A stretch of DNA of 64,000 bases from Eubacterium sp. GTDB lineage: Bacteria > Bacillota > Clostridia > Lachnospirales > Lachnospiraceae. The stretch lies in the NCBI GenBank assembly GCA_017477505.1, contig JAFUVQ010000037.1, positions 17,412-81,411 of the forward strand, given 5' to 3'. Made by a program: the position numbers and the translations under genes. Positions 18,196-25,510 of this stretch are shown here, in pieces; position 1 is the stretch's first letter, and every line of letters begins with the position of its first letter. Below the pieces are notes generated by a model. The model was not told the origin of the DNA. It made no database searches and saw only the letters and a list, made by a program, of their open reading frames with translations.

Positions 18196-18204
18196 TGTTA
18201 TAAT
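18196..18204 (+). promoter_or_regulatory. Extended -10 promoter of the Nudix gene
   Basis: TGTTATAAT is a perfect TATAAT (18199-18204) with an extended TGn. The -35 region is poor. It is divergent from the EAL gene promoter, with the two -35 regions about 20 bases apart. Confidence 0.6.
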
Positions 18205-18262
18205 AATTGAATAAACAGCTTGCTGCATAAATTGCGGCATTTTCAGTAAAGAGGATTAAGAA

Positions 18263-18745
18263 ATGATAGAACCGGAATTAACAACTTTATGTTATATAGA
18301 AAAAGACGGGTGTTATCTGATGATGCATCGTGTCAAAAAAGACAAGGACATCAATAAGGATAAATATATAGGTGTCGGAGGACATTTTGAATACGGAGAG
18401 AGCCCTGATGAATGCCTGAAGAGGGAAGTCATGGAGGAAACCGGCCTTACACTCCTTAATTATAAGCCCCGGGGGATAGTGACATTCATTTACGGAAATG
18501 CCGAAAGGCCTGAAGACAGAATAGTAGAATATATGCATCTTTATACAGCCACCGAATTTGAGGGTAAGATTATTGAATGTAATGAAGGTGACCTTGAGTG
18601 GATTCCCAGGGCTGAAGTATATAATCTCCCGATCTGGGAAGGAGATAAGATATTCTTCAGACTCCTGGAAGAAAGAAAAGATTATTTCTCGCTAAAGCTG
18701 ATATATTCCGAGACAGATGAGCTGACAGAATATGAGATAATATAA
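18263..18745 (+). CDS. Nudix hydrolase (MutT-like)
   Basis: A 160-residue cytoplasmic hydrolase of nucleoside-diphosphate-linked compounds. The Nudix box is complete at about residues 38-60: GHFEYGE, then REVMEETGL, matching Gx5Ex7REUXEEXGU. The overall sequence, starting with a short strand LTTLCYIEKDG and containing LMMHRVKKDKD, resembles 8-oxo-dGTP diphosphatase-type MutT proteins; the exact substrate cannot be read. The start has AGAGGATTAAG just upstream. It stands alone between its own promoter and that of queF. Confidence 0.9.
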   Translation: MIEPELTTLCYIEKDGCYLMMHRVKKDKDINKDKYIGVGGHFEYGESPDECLKREVMEETGLTLLNYKPRGIVTFIYGNAERPEDRIVEYMHLYTATEFEGKIIECNEGDLEWIPRAEVYNLPIWEGDKIFFRLLEERKDYFSLKLIYSETDELTEYEII

Positions 18746-18794
18746 ACCTGACAGGCCTTCTCCGGTTTGGCTTTTATTACAAATGGAAATTTGA

Positions 18795-18830
18795 TATAAT
18801 AACCGGGTTGCAGGAAAAAACCGGCAGCCG
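18795..18830 (+). promoter_or_regulatory. queF promoter -10 and possible structured leader
   Basis: A consensus TATAAT lies at 18795-18800. RNA would start at about 18806, giving a leader of some 70 bases before queF. Within it are two competing short stems: CCGG (18803-18806) with CCGG (18821-18824), and GGTTGC (18806-18811) with GCAGCC (18824-18829), around an A-rich loop. The size and the GGGTTGCAG start recall class I preQ1 riboswitches, but the conserved C-rich core is not clear. The promoter is more certain than the riboswitch. Confidence 0.4.
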
Positions 18831-18876
18831 ATAAAATGTTGATTTTGAAATGATTCGCGTGGAGGAGAATACCGCA

Positions 18877-19365
18877 ATGAATGAAAGAGAGCAGGAAGGA
18901 CTTAAGCTTCTTGGGAATAAAGTAAATGAATATAAATCCGATTATGCGCCGGAAGTGCTGGAGACTTTTGAGAATAAGCATCCTGAAAATGATTATTTTG
19001 TAAAGTTCAATTGTCCGGAGTTTACTTCACTCTGTCCTATCACAGGACAGCCTGATTTTGCCACAATCTACATTTCCTATGTTCCGGATGTAAAAATGGT
19101 AGAAAGTAAGTCTCTGAAGCTGTATCTTTTCAGCTTCCGTAACCATGGAGATTTTCATGAGGATTGTGTAAATAAAATCATGAAAGATCTGATAAAGCTT
19201 ATGGATCCAAAGTATATAGAGGTTTGGGGTAAGTTCACTCCCAGGGGCGGAATATCCATCGATCCTTATGCTAACTATGGAAAGCCGGGGACAAAGTGGG
19301 AGGAAGTTGCTTGGGACAGACTGACTCACCATGACATGTATCCCGAGACTGTAGACAATCGCTAG
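18877..19365 (+). CDS. queF: NADPH-dependent 7-cyano-7-deazaguanine (preQ0) reductase
   Basis: Reduces preQ0 to preQ1 in queuosine biosynthesis; cytoplasmic tunnel-fold enzyme of the short YkvM type (162 residues). Diagnostic motifs are [18 protein letters not shown], with the catalytic Cys in SLCP and the Asp in QPDFA, and the NADPH/substrate stretch [20 protein letters not shown]. The ATG at 18877 is chosen because GGAGGAG (18861-18867) is at the right distance; an upstream in-frame ATG at 18850 would contain that site. No other queuosine genes (queC, D, E) are in the window. folC starts 14 bases downstream. Confidence 0.96.
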   Translation: MNEREQEGLKLLGNKVNEYKSDYAPEVLETFENKHPENDYFVKFNCPEFTSLCPITGQPDFATIYISYVPDVKMVESKSLKLYLFSFRNHGDFHEDCVNKIMKDLIKLMDPKYIEVWGKFTPRGGISIDPYANYGKPGTKWEEVAWDRLTHHDMYPETVDNR

Positions 19366-19379
19366 ACTGAAGGTAAAAA

Positions 19380-20693
19380 ATGACCGGATTCAAAGATAAA
19401 GACGAAGCAGAAAAATATATACTCGGTATTCCAAAATTCGCGGCTAAAACAGGACCGGAAAATCTCAGGAAACTTCTGGATAAGTTAGGAAATCCGGAGC
19501 TTGATTTTCGTACTATCCATATAGCAGGAACCAACGGTAAGGGTTCGGTGGCGAAGCTTATATCGGACACTCTGATAAATATGGGATTTGTGACCGGAGT
19601 TTTCACATCACCGCATATGCTCAGGATAAATGAAAGAATATCAGTAAGCGGTTCCGATATTCCGGATGAGGATTTCTGCAGGATAGCAAATTTAATTATT
19701 GAGAAGATAGAGAACTTTGAATCGGAGGGTGGAACACACCCTTCATTCTTTGAGTTTGTTTTTATAATGTCATGCGTATACTTTTCGGAAAAAGGTGTAT
19801 CCTATGCCGTAATGGAAACAGGACTGGGCGGAAGGCTTGATGCAACGAATATTCTTGACCCCGTTATTTCGGTCATAACTTCCATAGGTATGGATCACAT
19901 GCAGTATCTCGGTGATACTATCGAGCAGATTGCATTTGAAAAAGCGGGCATCATAAAAAAGGGCATACCTGTTGTATATAATATTCCCGATAAGGCTGCG
20001 GAAAAAGTTATAGAAAAAAGAGCATCGGAACTGGGTTCACCTGCCTATAACGCGGGAAATGCCGGGATTATATTAAAAAATATTAAAGCCGATGCCGGCA
20101 TGATTGATTTTTCTGTTCATTGCGGTTATTATAGTGTGGATAATCTGGAACTAAGGAGTCTTGCTTCCTATGAGATCGAGAATACAGTGACTGCTCTTAC
20201 AGCGCTTTTTGTATTATTTGAAGGGAAGAATGATTCTGACTACAGAGATGCATTCCGAGGGGCGGCAAAGAGTTTCAGCTGGACCGGCCGTATGGAATTC
20301 ATAAGACCGAATGTGCTTCTGGACGGAGCTCACAATGTACCCGCAGCAGAAAGACTTCTTGATTCTATTGACAGGATACGTCCTATACTTAAGCCGGGAC
20401 GTATAAGACTTCTTTTTGCGGTTGCAAATGATAAGGACTATAATGGTATTATCAGGCTCATTATGGAAAGACTCAGACCCGATGCTGTTTATATAACAGG
20501 TATCAGAGGAGACAGGCAGACTGAGCTTGAAAGAGTAGGAAAAGCATTTGATGGATGCGAAACAATCAGATTAGTTCCCGGTATTAGTGCAGCCTTCCGG
20601 GAGGCATCTTATAACCTTGAATCTGACGAGCTCCTTATATGTATGGGCTCGCTGTACCTTATAGCTGACATTATCGCGTCATGCCGGGGTTAG
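19380..20693 (+). CDS. folC: Folylpolyglutamate synthase / dihydrofolate synthase
   Basis: Adds glutamate to dihydropteroate and/or to reduced folates, an ATP-dependent Mur-ligase-type enzyme in the cytoplasm. Its 437 residues are normal for the family. The P-loop GTNGKGSV is near residue 50, followed by FTSPHMLRINERI, METGLGGRLDATN, SIGMDHMQYLG and LLDGAHN. The start follows queF closely with GAAGG upstream. The stop is ten bases before a 47-residue gene that begins behind AGGAGG, so folC heads a tightly spaced run extending to the methyltransferase gene. Confidence 0.96.
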   Translation: MTGFKDKDEAEKYILGIPKFAAKTGPENLRKLLDKLGNPELDFRTIHIAGTNGKGSVAKLISDTLINMGFVTGVFTSPHMLRINERISVSGSDIPDEDFCRIANLIIEKIENFESEGGTHPSFFEFVFIMSCVYFSEKGVSYAVMETGLGGRLDATNILDPVISVITSIGMDHMQYLGDTIEQIAFEKAGIIKKGIPVVYNIPDKAAEKVIEKRASELGSPAYNAGNAGIILKNIKADAGMIDFSVHCGYYSVDNLELRSLASYEIENTVTALTALFVLFEGKNDSDYRDAFRGAAKSFSWTGRMEFIRPNVLLDGAHNVPAAERLLDSIDRIRPILKPGRIRLLFAVANDKDYNGIIRLIMERLRPDAVYITGIRGDRQTELERVGKAFDGCETIRLVPGISAAFREASYNLESDELLICMGSLYLIADIIASCRG

Positions 20694-20703
20694 GAGGATA
20701 AAA

Positions 20704-20847
20704 ATGATAAGTTTTGATGAAGAGATTAAGAATTACAAACCGAGTATTCTCATAGATGATACCGAAGATGCTATCTTTAATAATGATTTAAAAGACATAA
20801 CAGATATAGTTCTGGAGATGACACAGGATCTGAGAGGTAGAAGTTAA
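20704..20847 (+). CDS. Small acidic protein of 47 residues, unknown
   Basis: A short open frame with a strong ribosome site (AGGAGG at 20694-20699) and ATG at 20704. Its stop TAA shares its last base with the next gene's ATG (TAATG). The product is acidic and helical-looking, begins MISFDEEIKNYKPS, continues with SILIDDTEDAIFNNDLKD and ends in LRGRS. No family is recognised. The ribosome site, complete filling of the gap and coupling to the TPR gene make it a likely real gene. It may be a small partner of the membrane TPR protein that follows. Confidence 0.75.
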   Translation: MISFDEEIKNYKPSILIDDTEDAIFNNDLKDITDIVLEMTQDLRGRS

Positions 20848-22178
20848 TGGCAGTAAGAGACAAATGTCTTTTTTGCGGTGAACCTGTCAGCATAACCGGA
20901 TACTGCACAAGCTGTAAGCTGAAGCAGGATCATCTCAAAAAAGCATTTAATACATCTATATATCATTATAATCTTGCTCTTGGCAAAGCCAGGAACAGGG
21001 ATCTTTCGGGTGCCTTAAAGTGTCTTCAGGATTCCCTTAGATACAACAAGCAGAATATCAATTCCAGAAATCTGATAGGTCTTATCTATTTTGAAATGGG
21101 TGAACTTGTGCTTGCCATGAATCACTGGGTCATGAGCATCAATTACAAGTCAAAGAATAATCCGGCTACGGAGTACCTGAAGCAGATCAGAGATGACAAA
21201 AAGTATATGGATGATGTGAATCAGTCATATATTGCATTCAATCAGGCATATGAACATGCCAAGACCAGGGATTTTGACCTGGCTATATTGCAGCTCAGGA
21301 AAAGCCTTACATTTAACAAAAATTTTGTAAAGGCCTACCTTCTTCTTTCTGTGCTTTATGTGGAAAAGGGCAGGAAGGGACTTGCCAAGAAGGCTCTGTC
21401 CAGAGTCATAGCCATAGACAGGAGAAATGATACTGCCATGAGATACCTTGAGGCTCTCGGGGTTAAGGGCAGCGGAATGAGCAAAATGGTTGATGAGAAC
21501 AGCGGAAGAGATGAACTGTTTGATTACTATGGTCTTGAAAGCGAGAATCACGTTTCCGAGGACAGGGCTCCAAAGAAGATAATTCCTGTCAGCAGTGACG
21601 GCGCCACAAGGCGGCAGATGCTGAAACGTTACAGGGAGAAGAATCTTGCGAGATATTCAAACCTTTATGTAATACTTGGAATAGTCGTTGGCGTTGCGGT
21701 GCTTTATCTTTTGATAGTGCCTGCTGCCAACAAGGAAAAATCTCTGGAGATAAGTCAGCTCCGGACCAGCTACAGCAAGGATATTTCTGCAAAGAATACA
21801 GAGATAGATAATCTTACTTCGGAAAATGATATTCTTTCGGGCAAGATATCCGACTATGCAACTGAAACCGACGCACTTAATAAAAAGATAACCGACTTGG
21901 AAGAGACAGTTGAAGCCCTGAATAAGAGGCTTATCGATGCAGGTGTAACGGCAGGAACTACCGATAATATAGATCAGAGCCCTGCGGACACTCAGGGACA
22001 GAGTCCGGACGGCGGTAATAATCCTGAGGGTACCGACAATACTGATGCTGCGGATGATGGTCAGGAGGATGCTGCAGAGGGAAGTCTTATGCCGGGTGAT
22101 ACCACTCTGTCCGGTGGAAATGAAAATATTACAGGGATCTCGGTTCCCGAGATAAATACTATAATCAATGGTGAGTAA
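20847..22178 (+). CDS. Membrane TPR protein with N-terminal zinc ribbon and coiled coil
   Basis: A 443-residue protein. A zinc ribbon (CLFCGEP ... YCTSCK) occupies residues 6-24. Tetratricopeptide repeats span about 45-205, with TPR-like phrases such as ALKCLQDSLRYNKQN and AILQLRKSLTFNKNF. A charged linker precedes one membrane helix at about 275-292. Outside lie a coiled coil (about 295-350) and a low-complexity Gly/Asp/Thr-rich tail. The cytoplasmic part looks like a protein-protein interaction platform. It is translationally coupled to the 47-residue gene upstream and followed after 26 bases by a teichoic-acid-type transferase, hinting at envelope assembly. Confidence 0.85.
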   Translation: MAVRDKCLFCGEPVSITGYCTSCKLKQDHLKKAFNTSIYHYNLALGKARNRDLSGALKCLQDSLRYNKQNINSRNLIGLIYFEMGELVLAMNHWVMSINYKSKNNPATEYLKQIRDDKKYMDDVNQSYIAFNQAYEHAKTRDFDLAILQLRKSLTFNKNFVKAYLLLSVLYVEKGRKGLAKKALSRVIAIDRRNDTAMRYLEALGVKGSGMSKMVDENSGRDELFDYYGLESENHVSEDRAPKKIIPVSSDGATRRQMLKRYREKNLARYSNLYVILGIVVGVAVLYLLIVPAANKEKSLEISQLRTSYSKDISAKNTEIDNLTSENDILSGKISDYATETDALNKKITDLEETVEALNKRLIDAGVTAGTTDNIDQSPADTQGQSPDGGNNPEGTDNTDAADDGQEDAAEGSLMPGDTTLSGGNENITGISVPEINTIINGE

Positions 22179-22204
22179 TCTGATTAAATGTTTTAGGAGT
22201 AGAA

Positions 22205-23344
22205 ATGGCAGATAACGTTTTGTTTATTGCAAAGCAATACATGAAATCATATATGAATTTATCTTATCTGCCGCGCATTTATGACAGATATTGCAAGAAC
22301 AGTACTGTTAACTACAATAAGGTGATTTTTGCCGATGCACACAGTGACAGGCTTACAGCGAATATGCTTCCGATATACAAGAGGCTTTCGGAACAGGGCT
22401 ATGATATAAAGAATATGTGCATCGATACTTCGAAGCTTTCATCCATGGAGCTTATGAAGTATATGAAGACTTTCATGAAGGAATATGCAACGGCAAGATA
22501 TGTATTTCTGTCCAGCTATTTTCTTCCGGCTGCTTCCTGCAATAAACGTAAGGAAACCAAGGTTATAGAACTCTGGCATGCAGGTGGTATGCTGAAGAAG
22601 ATGGGATATGATGCAAAGGATGACATACCGTCATATTTTAAAGGTAATCCGGCTGCTAATTTTGATCTCGTTACAGTAAGCGCCGATTTCTGCATACCCG
22701 CATACGAATCGGCATTCAAGCTTGATAAAGGGGTGGCCGCGGCAACAGGTATAGCCAGGACGGATCTTTACTACGATGATGAGTTCAACAAAAAGTGTGT
22801 GGACAGATTTTATAATATGTATCCCAATGCCATAGGAAAGAAGATATGCCTTTTTGCACCTTCATTCTCGGGAAATGCAGCCCGGCCTGTATGCAGGAGT
22901 TATACTCCTGAGATTACCAAATGCTTTGACAGGCTTTCCGATGAGTGGTTCTTCGTTACCAAACTTCATCCCCATGTGGAAAAAAGATATCCGGGGGTAA
23001 GCTGTCCACTGAATACAGAAGAACTCTATGCTCCATGCGACCTTCTGATAACAGATTATTCATCCGTAGTTTTTGATTTTATGATATATAATAAGCCATT
23101 TATCCTTTATGCACCTGATATCAAGAGGTATATGAAGGAAAGAGGCTTCTATATAGAAATAAGCATGCTTCCCGCTCCTGTAGTCAAGACTGCCGAAGGT
23201 CTTGAAAAACTTATGAGAAGTGATAACTGGAAGCGTGACCCGGCAGAGATAGAGAAATGCCGCGGGATATATATGGAAAAATGCGACGGCCACGCAGTGG
23301 ACAGGATACTGAAAACTGTGGGCATAGATGTAAAGGAGACATAA
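22205..23344 (+). CDS. CDP-glycerol glycerophosphotransferase family protein
   Basis: A 379-residue member of the TagB/TagF family that transfers glycerol- or ribitol-phosphate from CDP-activated donors onto wall polymers; peripheral at the inner membrane face. Visible motifs are ELWHAGGMLKKMGYD near residue 120, LFAPSFSG, VTKLHPHVEK, LITDYSSVVFDFMIYNKP and FILYAPD. It lacks the extra N-terminal region of the longest TagF enzymes, so it may be a primer-type transferase. It starts behind TTAGGAGTAGAA and ends in a one-base overlap with the next start. LicD and LTA-synthase-like genes further on also point to phosphate-decorated polymers. Confidence 0.88.
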   Translation: MADNVLFIAKQYMKSYMNLSYLPRIYDRYCKNSTVNYNKVIFADAHSDRLTANMLPIYKRLSEQGYDIKNMCIDTSKLSSMELMKYMKTFMKEYATARYVFLSSYFLPAASCNKRKETKVIELWHAGGMLKKMGYDAKDDIPSYFKGNPAANFDLVTVSADFCIPAYESAFKLDKGVAAATGIARTDLYYDDEFNKKCVDRFYNMYPNAIGKKICLFAPSFSGNAARPVCRSYTPEITKCFDRLSDEWFFVTKLHPHVEKRYPGVSCPLNTEELYAPCDLLITDYSSVVFDFMIYNKPFILYAPDIKRYMKERGFYIEISMLPAPVVKTAEGLEKLMRSDNWKRDPAEIEKCRGIYMEKCDGHAVDRILKTVGIDVKET

Positions 23345-23910
23345 TGAACAGAGGATTCAAACATTTTTTTAAGACAAAGTATAAGGACCTGATCGTTCCT
23401 TCTGCCATGCTTATCTTCGGACTGATATTTGCAATAGCTCCCGGAGTTTCAATGGCGACGATAGTAAGATTCCTGGGTGTATTCATGCTTATATCGGCAG
23501 CAGTGCTCGGAGCTATCAGTTATTACAACAGGACATATCTGCTTCTCGGTATATCCATAGCAATATTCCTGACAGGCGCCATCTGTGCGCTTACGCCGGG
23601 ATTTGTTGCCAGCTTTACCATCAGCCTGGTAGGCTTCATCATTCTTTTTAATGCGGTACTGAGAATATATACGACCATTCAGCTCAGGAAAGATGAGAAG
23701 AATATCGTTCCGTTTCTGATAAATGATATCATAACCGGCGTCATCGGTATAATCATGATCATTAATCCGTTCGGAGCAGCTGCCGGCGTTATCAGAATTC
23801 TTGGAATAATAATAGTGATCTTCGGTATAACCAATCTCATAGAGGTTATCAGGGTATACAGAAACGGCAAATACGTAGATGACGGGTCAGACGTTGTCTG
23901 GGAGGAATAA
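23344..23910 (+). CDS. DUF308 (HdeD-like) membrane protein
   Basis: A 188-residue integral membrane protein with six hydrophobic segments in a duplicated pattern. Each half contains phrases such as LGVFMLISAAVLGAISYYN and LVGFIILFNAVLRIYT, typical of DUF308/HdeD proteins. The function of Gram-positive members is unknown. The ATG at 23344 overlaps the preceding stop by one base and follows AAAGGAGA; a longer in-frame start at 23257 would overlap the transferase gene by almost 90 bases and is rejected. The last codons include VWEE just before the methyltransferase start. Confidence 0.85.
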   Translation: MNRGFKHFFKTKYKDLIVPSAMLIFGLIFAIAPGVSMATIVRFLGVFMLISAAVLGAISYYNRTYLLLGISIAIFLTGAICALTPGFVASFTISLVGFIILFNAVLRIYTTIQLRKDEKNIVPFLINDIITGVIGIIMIINPFGAAAGVIRILGIIIVIFGITNLIEVIRVYRNGKYVDDGSDVVWEE

Positions 23911-23912
23911 AA

Positions 23913-24689
23913 GTGGCGGCTTATCAGAGCTTTGCGTCAGTCTATGACAGACTCATGGATAATATACCATATGACCGGTGGACTGATTATATAGAAGGTC
24001 TTCTAAATGAATTCGGAGAGGTTCCGAAGGGCTCTCTTGTTCTTGATCTTGCCTGCGGGACAGGTAATATCACTGAGAGGCTTGCGTCACGTGGTTTTGA
24101 CATGATAGGGGTGGATAATTCCTCCGATATGCTTGATATCGCAAATGAAAAGAAGACAGAGAATGATTCGAATTCTCTCTATCTTCTTCAGGATATGACT
24201 GAGTTCGAGCTGTATGGCACTGTTGCGGCCGCAGTTTCAATATGTGATTCCATAAACTATCTTCTTTCCGGAGAAGAAGTGGTGCAGTGCATGAAGCTTG
24301 TGAATAATTATCTTGATCCTGAAGGAATATTCGTATTTGATTTCAATACAGATTATTATTATAAAAATGTAGTGGGTGACAGCAGTATCTCCGAAGTAAG
24401 GGATGACGTTGCATTTATCTGGGAAAATGAATATGATCCCGAAGAAAGGATCAACTCCCTCTATCTTACGCTTTTCCTCAGGGAAGATAAGGACGAGTAC
24501 TATAGAAGATATGACGAGCTTCACCTTCAGAGAGGCTATGATCTTTCTGAAATTAAAAAATGTATAGAACTGTCAGGACTTGTGTTTGAGGCTGCTTTTG
24601 ATGCCTTCACCAGAGAAGAACCTAAAAGTGATTCCGAGAGGATTTATGTGGTTGCCCGCGAGGCGGGAAAGAAGGCTCTAAAACCTTGA
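23913..24689 (+). CDS. Class I SAM-dependent methyltransferase
   Basis: A 258-residue Rossmann-fold methyltransferase. It starts with GTG at 23913, two bases after the preceding stop, behind GGAGGAATAAAA. The N-terminal YQSFASVYDRLMDNIPYDRW is the common opening of this family. SAM-binding motif I reads VLDLACGTGNITERL (about residues 44-58), followed by GVDNSSDMLDIA and LLQDMTEF. The substrate cannot be told from sequence. It is the last gene of the folC run; the tRNA promoter TTGACA overlaps its stop codon. Confidence 0.9.
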   Translation: MAAYQSFASVYDRLMDNIPYDRWTDYIEGLLNEFGEVPKGSLVLDLACGTGNITERLASRGFDMIGVDNSSDMLDIANEKKTENDSNSLYLLQDMTEFELYGTVAAAVSICDSINYLLSGEEVVQCMKLVNNYLDPEGIFVFDFNTDYYYKNVVGDSSISEVRDDVAFIWENEYDPEERINSLYLTLFLREDKDEYYRRYDELHLQRGYDLSEIKKCIELSGLVFEAAFDAFTREEPKSDSERIYVVAREAGKKALKP

Positions 24690-24713
24690 CATTCATATTG
24701 AGTCTGTTAAAAT
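24686..24713 (+). promoter_or_regulatory. Promoter of the tRNA-Gly gene
   Basis: TTGACA (24686-24691) with a 16-base spacer and TAAAAT (24708-24713). The -35 overlaps the methyltransferase stop codon. Confidence 0.7.
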
Positions 24714-24726
24714 AGTTTTTGTAAAT

Positions 24727-24797
24727 GCAGGATTAGTCTATCGGTAGGGCGCCAGCTTCCCAAGCTGGATAGGCGGGTTCGACTCCCGTATCCTGCT
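24727..24797 (+). tRNA. tRNA-Gly (anticodon CCC)
   Basis: A 71-base cloverleaf. The acceptor stem is GCAGGAT (24727-24733) with ATCCTGC (24790-24796) and discriminator T. The anticodon stem is CCAGC/GCTGG around loop TTCCCAA, with anticodon CCC at 24759-24761. The T arm contains GGGTTCGACTCCC. CCA is not encoded. The gene stands alone, and transcription may continue into the next protein gene, since no terminator separates them. Confidence 0.96.
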
Positions 24798-24850
24798 TTA
24801 TTTGCATTTAAATTACTTAAATTCACTGAATATAGGAGATTGATTAGAAA

Positions 24851-25486
24851 TTGAATAGCATTATGAATAAGATCAGATGGTTTGCTATGCTCGGCATAGT
24901 ATTGATGGGACTGTGTTTTTCGCTGACTGAGCCGCTTGTATCCAGGGCAGATGAAGGCGAAGTGATAGATGTCTCGGATGTTCCGCAGGAATCCGGTGGC
25001 GGAGGAGATGATTATACTCCGGAGCAGAAGGCCCAGGCCAAAGCGTGGCTTTCAGCCCATGGATATCCGCCTACCCGGGCAGGAGCTAATCAGGCATATG
25101 CTGATTTTATGGCAGGTAAGTTCAATAATGACCCTGCTGTTATGGCTCAGGCGAGGGCATATGGTCTCATACCTCCTGAGGATCCGGCAGAAAACAGCGC
25201 TGATAATAATGAATGGGCACAGATAGTGGTTGATGAGTCTGAGGAGGAAGTTGAAGAAGCAACTCCGGAAGAACCTGAAATTGCAACTCCTGAAAAGCCC
25301 GAGAAAACAGAAAAAGCTACTCCGGCCGAGGCAACTCCCGGGGATACTGACGATCAGATAACAAGAAAAGCAGAAGAAGACAGTACATTCGTTAAAGTAA
25401 TGAGGATTGTTTACATAGCAATAGTTGCGATCCTTGCAATTATAGGTATTACGGCAATCGTCCTCAGATTTAGAAACAGGGTATAG
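24851..25486 (+). CDS. Secreted protein with C-terminal membrane anchor, unknown
   Basis: A 211-residue protein with a signal peptide (hydrophobic about 10-30, cleavage near SRADEG). A compact folded-looking stretch at about 55-115 contains AKAWLSAHGYPPTRAGANQ and MAQARAYGLIPP. It is followed by a Glu/Pro/Thr-rich spacer with repeated ATPEE/ATPEK and a C-terminal membrane helix at about 180-202 ending in basic residues. The overall layout is that of a surface-displayed domain on a stalk, anchored by its C-terminus; there is no LPXTG motif. The TTG start has AGGAG about 12 bases upstream. It precedes the propeller/HD-GYP sensor by 24 bases and could be its partner. No family recognised. Confidence 0.75.
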   Translation: MNSIMNKIRWFAMLGIVLMGLCFSLTEPLVSRADEGEVIDVSDVPQESGGGGDDYTPEQKAQAKAWLSAHGYPPTRAGANQAYADFMAGKFNNDPAVMAQARAYGLIPPEDPAENSADNNEWAQIVVDESEEEVEEATPEEPEIATPEKPEKTEKATPAEATPGDTDDQITRKAEEDSTFVKVMRIVYIAIVAILAIIGITAIVLRFRNRV

Positions 25487-25510
25487 ATTTAATCGGGGGA
25501 AGGCTATTAT

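Noticed and set aside
23257-23910. Longer start for the DUF308 gene
   Set aside because: It would overlap the transferase gene by almost 90 bases; the ATG at 23344 has AAAGGAGA and the usual membrane-protein N-terminus.
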